NCBI RefSeq assembly: GCF_003254395.2
Contig: NC_037650.1
Span: 3,100,001-3,164,000 of the forward strand
Direction: 5' to 3'
Source of the DNA: Apis mellifera
Taxonomy: Eukaryota; Arthropoda; Insecta; Hymenoptera; Apidae
DNA: 64,000 nucleotides
In this document: piece after piece, positions 53,049 to 62,461 of the stretch
Layout of the letters: every line of letters starts with the position of its first letter
Position numbering within the stretch: the stretch's first letter is position 1
Made by a program: the position numbers and the translations under genes
The notes under the pieces: model-generated
Database searches by the model: none
What the model saw: the letters and a program-made list of their open reading frames with translations, nothing else
Told to the model about the DNA's origin: nothing

Positions 53049-53417
53049 CTAGAGACTATGTACAGGCGCGGGGGACGAGGGTGAGGGAGTCTGCGCGGTC
53101 CCCGGCGTGCCAGGATTCTGTTGCACGGAATAGGAATTGGTCTGACGCGAGTGGTGCTGGTGTTGATGGTGTTGCTGGTGTTGGTGTTGGTGGTGGTGAT
53201 GGTGGTGATGGTGGTGCTGGTGGTGGTGGTGGTGTTGTTGCTGTTGGTGGTGCTGGTGGTGGGAGGCGGAGGGGGGTGCGGAGGTGGCGTTGAGGTGAGC
53301 CTGGCTGATGGCCTGGTGATGGTGATTCTGGACGAGGTTCAGGTTGAGGGGGTAGGATAGGGGGGAGCCCAGGGCCGTTGCGGCGGCAGAGGAAGCGCAG
53401 CCGGCTCCGGGCCCCAC
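53049..53417 (-). CDS. Possible alternative or frameshifted C-terminal coding segment of the Sp gene
   Basis: Just beyond the Sp stop codon (53423-53425), the minus strand is open for about 122 codons in a different frame, which also extends upstream into the Sp exon. The peptide reads SPLSYPLNLNLVQNHHHQAI near its start, then a long His/Gln run, and ends TAQTPSPSSPAPVHSL before TAG. The part before the His/Gln run uses mostly G or C at third codon positions, like the Sp exon itself. A -1 frame change (for example one missing base, or an unseen splice) would join the two frames. It has no start codon of its own. It could equally be 3'UTR with a CAN-type repeat. No known domain. Confidence 0.35.
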   Translation of the reverse strand: MGPGAGCASSAAATALGSPLSYPLNLNLVQNHHHQAISQAHLNATSAPPSASHHQHHQQQQHHHHHQHHHHHHHHHQHQHQQHHQHQHHSRQTNSYSVQQNPGTPGTAQTPSPSSPAPVHSL

Positions 53418-53422
53418 CGGGC

Positions 53423-53711
53423 TCAGTGCATGCTCATCCCCGCGTGCGGGTGGTGGGCCGCCGCCGGGACGGAGGTTGCGTGATGATGCGGATGGTGCAT
53501 TAGCGGGGGGAGATGCGGGTGGTGGGGATGGTGTGGGGTCAGAGGTGGCGGGGTCATCTGTATTGGGGTCATGGGGGTTGTCGGTTGATGGCCGAGGGGG
53601 GTGGTGGTGGTGGTGGTCTGGGACGTGGTGTTGTTGGTGGTGTCCTGGCCCGCCGCCACCGCCGCTGCCGCTGCCGCCGCCGCCGCCGCCGCCGCCGCTG
53701 CCACCAGAGCC

Positions 53712-53743
<32 letters not shown>

Positions 53744-55216
53744 GGCCTGTTGCTGAGCCGGTTGTTGGCCCTGTTGTTGTTGCTGCCCCGTTGGCTGCTG
53801 TTGCTGCTGCTGCTGCTGCTGCGGCTGCGGCGGCGGCGGCGGCTGCGGCTGCGGCGGAACCGAGCTGGAAGTGGGACTCTGCTGACTCCCGTTGTCCTCG
53901 CTGTCGGAGCAGGACTCGGCCGACGAGCTCCCCGCTCCCCCCTTGCCCTTGCTGCCGCTGCTGCTGCTGCTGCTGCTGTGGGTCTTGACGTGCTTCGCGA
54001 GATGGTCGCTGCGCATGAACCGCTTGTTGCAGACCGGGCAGGCGAATCTCTTTTCGCCGGTGTGGGTTCGAAGGTGCCGCTGCAACTCATCCGAACGTGT
54101 GAACCGCTTGCCACAGAAAAGCCAGTTGCAAACAAACGGTCGCTCACCAGTGTGCCACCGTAAGTGGGCCTTCAGATGCGACGTTTTCCCGTAGACCTTA
54201 CCGCAGCCGGGTATGTGGCAGCTGTGGATGTTCTTCTTCCTCAGATGCACGCCGGCCGGGCCGAGCCTCTCGGCCTCTTGACAATTGGGACAGTCGCAGG
54301 TCGCGCGCCCTGTGTACCGTCTTTGGGAGCGGGGCGAGGGCGCCTGGCTGACGCCGCCCGCCCCCACGCCCACGCCACCGCCGCTCCCCTGGGGGCTACC
54401 GGCACCGGCGCTCGCGCTCGCCGTCGCGGCCGCGTGATGGTGGAGGCCGAATCCGGGCGGCCCCCCCGGCAACATCGATTTGTACGTGTCTTGGAGGAGA
54501 TTGTGGCCGGCGGTGGTCGCGGTGGTCAGCAAATGATTGCCGGCCAGGGCAAGGCTGGTCGAGTAGTCGGCCGAGTAGTTGGCCATTTGGGCGGCGTGGA
54601 CACCGACGCCGACTGTTCCGCCGACGTCGAGCCACCCGCCGGCTGTCGCGGCCCCGTGCACGTCCCACCAACCGTCGCTCGCTTTAATCCCGCCGTGAGT
54701 CGCGCCGGGCATCGCGTTGAACGGCCACGACTCGTACGGGTGCCGGCCGTAAACCGAGCCCAACGTAGCTCCCTCCACCTTACCGAGCAGGCTGCTCTGA
54801 TGATGGTGAGGATCGCCGGCCGGTTGGGCGCTCGCCGTCCCCGGGAAGTACAGGTCGCCGCCGTATTGGGGCGCGGTCGACGCGCACGACGTGACCGGCG
54901 CTCTCGCGTAGCCACCGCTCGTGCTTCCGGCGCTGCTCGTAGCCGCCGGTCTCTGACTCACTCCCGTCGTCGTGCATCCTCCTCCTCCTCCTCCTCCTCC
55001 ACCACCCCCTCCTCCTCCTCCGCCTCCTCCCCCTCCTCCTCCTCCGCTCCCGGCGGAGTGTTGGGGCGAGCTGCCGCTGCTCTGCGGGCTCTTCTTCCAC
55101 GGGTGGAACCCTTTGCCCACCGCCGCGTCCGCGAGCGGTGGCGGGCTCTTGCTGCTCAATTTGTTGCACTGGGCTGCGAGCATCGCCAACGGTGTACCCC
55201 GCAGACCCGGATGATC
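53423..55216 (-). CDS. Sp8/Sp9-type (Sp6-9 family) zinc-finger transcription factor, large 3' coding exon
   Basis: This exon encodes 597 residues and a TGA stop. It starts at DHPGLRGTPLAMLAAQCNKL, containing the Sp box, followed by KGFHPWKKS. A run of about 24 Gly comes next (residues about 59-82). Further Sp8/Sp9-type blocks include HPYESWPF, WWDVH with GWLDV, and YSADYS. The buttonhead box CDCPNCQE starts near residue 307. Three C2H2 fingers follow at about 333-355, 363-385 and 393-413; KTSHLKAH, RSDELQRH and RSDHLAKH are the Sp/KLF contact helices that read GC or CACCC boxes. The tail has Ser, Pro, Gln, Ala, Thr and His runs and ends HAGMSMH. The factor acts in the nucleus; family members pattern limbs and neural tissue (known). 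The 5' end is a splice acceptor, so the upstream exon is missing. An internal ATG at 55183 (MLAAQCNK) could also serve as a start, as in one vertebrate Sp8 isoform. Confidence 0.93.
53650..53850. repeat. Coding trinucleotide runs (Ala and Gln) in the Sp gene
   Basis: GCN codons give an Ala run (about 53656-53700). CAG/CAA codons give several Gln runs (about 53710-53845). Codons are mixed, which limits slippage compared with a pure CAG tract. Confidence 0.9.
54974..55050. repeat. GGN repeat encoding the poly-Gly tract of the Sp gene
   Basis: On the plus strand this reads as CCT/CCA/CCC units. It encodes about 24 glycines between SAGS and CTTTG. Mostly GGA codons with interruptions; likely variable in length. 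Confidence 0.92.
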
Positions 55217-55240
55217 CTGCAACGAGAAAGAACGAGGCGG
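55217..55240 (-). other. Splice acceptor (3' splice site) of the Sp exon
   Basis: On the minus strand a pyrimidine-rich stretch, CCTCGTTCTTTCTCGTTGCAG, shortened here by its last base, runs up to CAG at 55219-55217, directly before GATCATCCGG. The ten residues that an open frame would add from ATG at 55246 (MQPPRSFSLQ) are translated intron, so that ATG is not the start. Confidence 0.85.
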
Positions 55241-55475
55241 TTGCATTACGATGGGTCGAGGAGAGAAAGAGAGAGAGATAGATAGAAGGGAGAGGGATTT
55301 TTCGATCGATCGTTCGATCGATTTTATTACACGCCATAGACGGACGCGTTGTAGTAACCCCAGAGCAGGTGTTTACTACAGAAAAGGGAGAAGAATCGAG
55401 GGCCGTTCTTCCTCGATACGATTACGCAAGCCCGATAATAACGAGGTAATTCGTCGGGGTTCGCGAATTAGGCGA

Positions 55476-55478
<3 letters not shown>

Positions 55479-55537
<59 letters not shown>
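55479..55537. repeat. (TA)n microsatellite, about 29 units
   Basis: A pure TA tract of 59 bases, likely in the intron upstream of the Sp exon. Confidence 0.97.
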
Positions 55538-55539
<2 letters not shown>

Positions 55540-57272
55540 GCCCCTCTCGAAATCGCTCGGCCGATTGAGACGCCTTTCTCAAGGTAACTCGGCCTCGTAA
55601 TATCGAAATCCTCTGTCCATAATCGCGGCTCAAAATCGGCTCTCCCTCCCTTCCCCCAAAAAAAGAAGAGAAAAGAAACCGCTTGCGCTTCGCCCAAGGG
55701 TGTATAATGACACTAAATTGCCGCTCCTATCCTAGGAGAGACGAAAGGAAGGGAACGAGAGAGATTGTTGCCGAAAGTTATTCAATCCACGCATGGACGC
55801 AACACGTATACGATCCTGACGACGAGCGTAAAAAATCGTTTCGAGGCGATTTTCCCGGCAGGAATGCAAATGACCTTGGACATTGGTCGATAGGAAGGAA
55901 GAAAGACGGGCGGTCGGCGGCTACCGAAAGGAGGTGGAGGCTGGGGAAGAAGGGTCCGGAGCGGATTCGGACGTGGAAAGGTAAAGGCGAAAGGGTCCGC
56001 GGAAGCGGCAGGAAATTAAAGTCTGGCGGGCCGCGTAGCCATTAGCAGCCGGCGCCATCGAGGCGACACGCCCCCACGCGGTTCAAGCTTGCACCAACCG
56101 AAGACAACGCGCACCCTTCGAGCGTGGAGACAAAAGAGCGACGGAGAGAGAGAGGGAGAGAGAGATAGATAGATACCCTACCAATCCCCGTGGTCACCCC
56201 GTGCTTGTAACTTCGGGCAAGGTTGCCAGGGTAATAACCACGCTTGCGGTCAACGTCGCAGCGCTCCTTTCCGCTCTTTTTAAAAAAAGAAAGAAAATCC
56301 CTCTCTCTCTCTCTCTCTCTGGAGGTCGTCGACTGGATATCCGGACTCTATCCTCGTTAGAGCGTCGTTTCGAAAAGAAAAAGAAAATTTCCATCCACTC
56401 ATCTCGAAACGTAACGCATTCCAGGAACGAACGCGTCGCTTCTCCCTCGTTTCCCTCCACCCCAAAGGGGTGGATCGTACGACTGGGGCGAGAAAACGGG
56501 CGAACAAAGGGGAGGGAAGAGAGAGAGAGGGAGGGAGAGGGAGAGGTAGAGTGGTATCTCTCGGCCGGTGGTGTACGAGCCACGCCCTCTTCGAGGTTCG
56601 TGAGTGCAGGTTGTAGGTAGGCTACGTATTGATCCGGCGGAACGATATGACAGTGGCCTGGTGGAGACAACGACGTCTCTCAATTAGCCCGCTCTCTCTC
56701 TCTCTCTCTCTCTCGTCTCTTCACTCTATATCCTCGCTCGAGGGCACGACGAACTCCGCGAGAAAAAGTTCGTTCCACTTAGGGATCTTTGTATAGGTCG
56801 GATATAGGTTTCGGATAGGATCCTCGAAAACGAGATTATTATTACCCGATTTTGCTTCGATTTTATCCCGAGTGGAAAACGGGATATTCGCAGGTTATTA
56901 ATCGAGGGCGGTATTAGCAGCAGCGAACAACAAGGGGCCGCTCTGTAATTACGAGTAGAAAACGTGGAACGTTGCGGCGCCTTCGAGTTGTCGTCGTCGT
57001 CGTCGTCGTCGTAGTTGTCTACTTAGCTGCTCGTCGTCTTTCGATCGAGGCCTCCTCTCTCTCTCTCTCCCTCGTCCACGACGACCAGCCGTTTTATGTT
57101 TTATGCATGCTCGTCGACGCGCGAGGACGACGACAGAGGGCCTGGCTCCGTCGATCGAGCGAGGAGGAAAGCGCGAATACGGGAGGGCCTCGGCCTTAAT
57201 GCTGTCGGCACGGTTGAAAGAGAGGCGTCGTAGGCTTGGCACAAAGGCCTAGGATCCTTTGTTTTAGCCGCG

Positions 57273-57280
57273 TGACGTCA
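57273..57280. promoter_or_regulatory. CRE-type palindrome TGACGTCA
   Basis: A perfect cAMP-response/bZIP consensus in GC-rich DNA about 2 kb upstream of the Sp exon. One of five perfect copies in the window. Confidence 0.3.
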
Positions 57281-59453
57281 CGCCCATCCTAGCCAGCTAC
57301 GACTAATAACGCCTTCGGTTGTTGCCGCGCATAAATTAAAACCGAGCCAGCATCTCCCTCCCTCCCTCCCTCCCTGGCCCATCTTCCGAGAACAACGTAA
57401 CACCGACCGACACCGCAACACCTTCCCCCGTCGTCGTAAAGTTCCGGCAAACGAGCGAAACTGTTTCTCGTCCCGATCTCGATTCTCTCTCCCTCGTTCG
57501 AGCAAACTTCGAATCTTACGATCGAGCGGATCGAGCACGCGTGTCGAATTCGGGTCTCTGGTGTGACGAATCGCGTCCATTACATCCACTCGAGAGGATT
57601 CCACAGAGTCGAGATCGAGTCGAGTAAATAACGAAATATTTCAGCCCCGATCATCCCTACTTGACCGACTCGATCGAGAGGGTCGACGAATATACGTGAG
57701 AGAGAGAGAGAATCGGTGGGTGTCGGAGCAGAAGCCACAGCCGCGACAGCTGAGGCGACACGGTTCGCGCAACGGTCCGTTGAACGAGGGTGCGAACCGT
57801 AGGTAAACCGTAGGGGAGGGTGTCGATCCAACTGGGCGTGTGGCGAACCGCATCCGACGTCTCCACGTTTTACCTTCACCGCAAATAGAGACCTCTCTCG
57901 TTAATAAACGCGCGGACAAATTTTCGAGGGAGGCGACGAAATTAAAGTAGAAAATTTCTCCCTTTCTGTTCACCACCTGCCTTCGAGAATCGATGGAATT
58001 TCTTCTTTATCCGAAGAGAATATGAAACGAGCTCGTAAACAGACGATATCGATTTCGAGATAGGTGAAAAAAAGAAAAAAAGGGAGAGAAAAGGATGAAA
58101 TAAGATACGAAGATAAAAAGAGGGGGAGGGAGGCGCAATAAAAAACTGCGAGCGGCGGAGATATTAAATTAAATCGGCCATCGTCGTGCAGATTTTCTCG
58201 TATTTTCTCGTTTAATTGCCGGCGCACAAGAGCGATCGCGTATGCGGGCCGCGGAATGGGCCGGTTGATCGCGGTAAAAGCGGAGTCGTTACCGCGCTCC
58301 GCTTCGATGCGCCGTCCCTTTGGGATGACGTGACGGGCGGAGATCGGCCGCGATACCGTGCCTCGTTTCTAATGCTAATTATTTGTTTATCGGCCTTTGC
58401 ATGCAACCGCATGCAACACGCACGCTCGCCTCCCGATAAAACCGCTTTCGAGACCCTCAACACCGGTGCCACCGGTTTTATTATTTCTTCTACCTCTCTC
58501 CGTGTTCCTCTCACGGAAACGGCGAAACGCCGTTTTTTTCCTTCCTTCAATCTTTCAATCATCGTCGCCGAGCGTTTCACGAATGTGAACAAACGAGAGG
58601 AGATCGAAACAGCCCTCCTTTTATTTATTATCGCGCTCGAGTCACGCTTTTCTATCCTCGAGACAAGATTTTGAAATTGGAGAGAATGTTAATCGATGAA
58701 TTTCGAACGGATATTCGATATTCGGGGGAAAGAAGAAAGAAGAAGATAAGATGCGTTAGAAAGTTTTCTCCGGGGATTAATAATTTTATTCATGAGGGAG
58801 GGGAGGAAGGGAAGAGCGAGCCGTGGTTCCCACCGAGCAAGCGGCACGGCTACCTGTTATCCTCCCTCCTTCTAAATTATGTTTTTTAATTAAATCCATC
58901 CGTGAGAGAGCGCGCCTCGCCCCTCGCCTCCTCTTTTCCGCGTCCTTCGTCCCCGCGCTTACGAAAGGGCCGATCGTCCGAGAAACCTCTACCTCGTGGC
59001 CCCGGGGCCAAAACAGGGAGCTACCCAAATTTATTCGGCTATCGAGCGGAGGCTGCCTCGTCCAACTTCTTCCTTTCTCCTCCTCCTCCTCCTCCTCCTC
59101 CTCGACACCATTTGCTTTTCTCACAGGCCTTCCCTCGACAAATTTCAAATCTCCGGGACCTTGGGACACCTAATGATTTCCGGGTACGAAGAAGAAGAAG
59201 AGTAAGAAGAAGAATAAGAAGAAGAGGTGGAGTGGAACGAAGGGCAAGAAGCAAGAAGGGGCAACGATCGATCTCGATCCTCGTCGCTGTGAAACGATCG
59301 AGAGAGGAGGGGGGAAGAGGGTAACCGGCTACCGAATCATTAGCACTCGTAAATCTGTCATCCTCAGCCGTGGGGAATATTAAGCGGGTAATATCGCGTT
59401 ACAAGTTTGTTAATAATTCGTCGAGTTAGCGTCGTTCGTTCTCTAGGGTTGGC

Positions 59454-59483
59454 CGCGTTTCACCTAACCTAAAACGAAACGCG
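59454..59483. other. Inverted repeat with 8-bp arms
   Basis: CGCGTTTC and GAAACGCG flank a 14-base loop that contains CCTAACCTAA. It lies 54 bases left of the perfect 32-bp palindrome. Confidence 0.6.
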
Positions 59484-59537
59484 CCCAACAGGGCCCCCCC
59501 ATTCCTTTCGCGCCTCCAGCGATTCGGATCCTGGTAG

Positions 59538-59569
59538 CGGCTCCCGAGAGAGATCTCTCTCGGGAGCCG
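59538..59569. other. Perfect 32-bp palindrome without spacer
   Basis: The left half is CGGCTCCCGAGAGAGA and the right half is its exact reverse complement, centred between 59553 and 59554. After one mismatch on each side the pairing continues for two more bases (TA/TA). It can extrude as a cruciform or form a hairpin in RNA. No gene explains it. Confidence 0.9.
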
Positions 59570-61539
59570 TTAACTCGACGACGAAATTAGGGAAAAAGGC
59601 TAATTTGAATCTCGTCTCGGGAATTTTGTTCAAACTCTAGCTATTCACTCAAAAGTTCAATCGAACAAAACTTTGATATCGAATTATCGTTTTCTTGAGT
59701 AAATTAAAATCACAAAGTTCAGAAATAACTTGCGACGATGTCTCTCTCTAAATCCCTTCAAGAAACTATGAATGTAAGAAGAATGATCATTTAAAAATCG
59801 GAGAAGAGCAAGAGAAAATCTTTTACTTTCTCTCTTTTTTTTCCCTTCCCTCCTCCTCCAATCGTAAAAAAAAGATGAAGGAGTGAAACTCGATTTCCAC
59901 GAAGTGACGCGCACTTCCCCCTACCCCTCTCTTTCTCTCTCGAATGAAGCAATTATCGCTTTTCGGCAAAGATGGTAGCTCGTTTTTCACCCGTTACGTC
60001 TTCATTAGGGTAATGAGCCGGCGTAAATCTGTTACGGGTAGGAGCGGCCAAGCGGCCGTTCTGTCGCGCGTGCTTCAGCTTCGAATTATTAGCCGGGAAG
60101 GAGGGAGGGGGACGGAAGTCGGCGCATTTGCATCGAGTAATTTAGTGGTATATACATAAAATTCTGCAGCCAATTAGCGGCCAAGTGTCCTGGATCTATC
60201 ATCCGATCTATCTAGCCCCTTAGATCGCCTCTAATTTTAAGAAAAGCTGACCTCCTCTCCTCCTCTTTCGCTCTTATCTTATCAGCTTACTTGTCTCGAA
60301 GTGTCGATCGATCGATCGATCGATTTCGATTTCTTTAAAACGGATTGGCGTTCGTTCGAAACGAAAAGAGAATGAGCGAATAGAAAAGTAAACGGAGTCG
60401 AGCACGCGATTGAATTTGACTCTATTCCGTTTCTTATTTATCAGGAAATTTGTACAACAGGGATTTGGAAAAATTCCACGAGAGAGGAACAATATCAATC
60501 TCGATCAAGTTATGGGGCCATCTTTTCAAAGCGTAAAGAAGTAATAACAATTATTGTATATTGTATTTTCAAAAGAAAATAAATCTTTCTTCATTTCTCT
60601 TATTTATCAATTAATTCTTCGTCAAGAAACTATCTCAAAAAAGTTCAAGTTTTTAAATTATAAAACCTTAAGTAAAATTACAAAAATTCTTCTTTCGAAG
60701 CGCGAAGAAAAATCGTTCTTTCTACTATAAACGTTTTAACAAGAAAACTCACGGATCGGTGTTTAATTCTCATCCTTCTTACGCCTCGATCCGGCTATAT
60801 ATTACATATATATATATATTTCAAAGATGGGCCGCGGCCATAATGATAATATTTTCCACGCCATTCGTTCAAACGTCTTTCGCGTCCACGTTCTTACCGC
60901 GACGAGGGGGAGGGAAGGCGGGGGATCGTAAGTTTGTCGTTATTGTTTGGCCAGGTAGGCCAGCCATGGTTCCACCATATATCGTTCGATATATTATTCG
61001 TCTCCTAGATCAGCCTACCGAAAGCTACACTCCTCCTTCTCCCTCCCCTTCTCGTCCCTGTATATTTCAAGTTTTATCGTGGTCGCCGGCACGGTGGTCC
61101 CGGTCGGCGGCTTTCTTTCAATTACCCACAGTTATAAGTAAATAGCGTCACAGCGAGGACAGCCGAGGAACGAAATCGATACGGACGATAAATTAAACCG
61201 AATATTAGCATTTAAATGATCCTGGGCGACGATCATGGAGGAAGGCTCGATGAAGGGGATTCGAGGGAGGAGAACGAAAAATTCCGCGTAAACTTCGGGG
61301 GGAGGGAGGGAGGGACACGAGACGTCGATGAGGCGCAACATCTGGCTCCATCGACGTCGATATGATGGATGAACCTTTTCAACTCTCGCCTCTCGTATGG
61401 GCATTCGCCGAAAAATTGCCATTCGAAAAGATGGAAACGATTTCCATTCTTCGAAATCCGACTTTCGCCTTGCGAATTTTTTCCTCAAATTTCCTTTTCG
61501 ATCTTCCAAATCGATCGAATCTAATATCTTTGCCATTCT

Positions 61540-62130
61540 AATAGAAATCTAATCTTAGTTTCCAAAAGTTAAATTCGACTCGAAGTGAAATTGCAACTAT
61601 CTCTATCCTTCTATTCCTCGAAATCGATCAAATCGATGTCCAACAACTATAATCCTAATCTTAGTTTCTAAAAATTAAATTCGAAGTGAAATTATAAATC
61701 TTTGCAATTATCTCTATTCTTTGGATTCTCGATCGAATCTAACAACGCTGCCATCCTAGTCGAAATCTAGTCTTAGTTTCCAAAAATTAAATTCGATTTG
61801 AAGTAAAATTAATCTTTGCAACTATTCTCTATTCTTCGATCCTCAAAATCGATCAAATCGATGTCCAACAACGCTATAATCTTAGTTTCTAAAAATTAAA
61901 TTCGAAGTGAAATTATAAATCTTTGCAATTATCTCTATTCTTTAGATCCTCGAAATCGATCGAATCTAACAATGCTGTCATCCTAATCGAAACCTAGTCT
62001 TAGTTTCCAAAAATATCGAAGTGAAATTAATCTTTACAACTATTCTCTATTCTTCGACCTCGAAAACGATCGATTCTAAAAAAATTCTAAACGACGTCTT
62101 CGAACTTCATTCATGAAATTAATCTCTATT
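61540..62130. repeat. Degenerate tandem array, about 105-120-bp units
   Basis: CTTAGTTTCCAAAAATTAAA or a close variant recurs near 61554, 61660, 61773, 61881 and 61999, followed by GAAGTGAAATT, CTATTCTT and ATCGATCAAATCGATGTCC-like segments. Two sub-types (CTGCCATCCTAGTCGAAATC versus ATGTCCAACAACGCTATAAT) appear to alternate. Confidence 0.85.
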
Positions 62131-62428
62131 CTTCGAATTCTCGAAAGCGATGGAATTAAACGAATTTAAAATTCGCCACGATGGCCACACACCGGGCCCA
62201 CCCGCCCTCCATATTCTTCATTTTATTTACGAAACGATAGGAAGAGAGAAATCGGCTGGTGGTGTAATTTAGTCGCGGCAGGATTTTACGAGTTGCGCGG
62301 AGACCGGCTAAACGAACGGTACTTGGCGAAATTCGCCAACGATAAATTTACACCGAGCGGCATACTTCTAACAGCCTAAGTGCTCCTTTTACGGCGGAAG
62401 GTTGAACATTGAAACCGAGATATACCCG

Positions 62429-62461
<33 letters not shown>

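Larger units (their letters stand above)
55241..61535. other. Region 5' of the Sp exon: intron and probably upstream regulatory DNA
   Basis: The missing first Sp exon(s), expected to encode only a short N terminus, should lie in this direction, but I could not identify them. No other gene is recognised. The stretch holds the (TA)n tract, CT/GA tracts (56302-56320, 56692-56713), GTC (56991-57013), a CCT run (59081-59103), GATC units (60304-60322) and the 59.5-kb palindromes. Confidence 0.45.

Noticed and set aside
54164..55285. 373-codon plus-strand open frame
   Set aside because: Antisense shadow of the GC-rich Sp exon; the minus strand carries the conserved zinc fingers.
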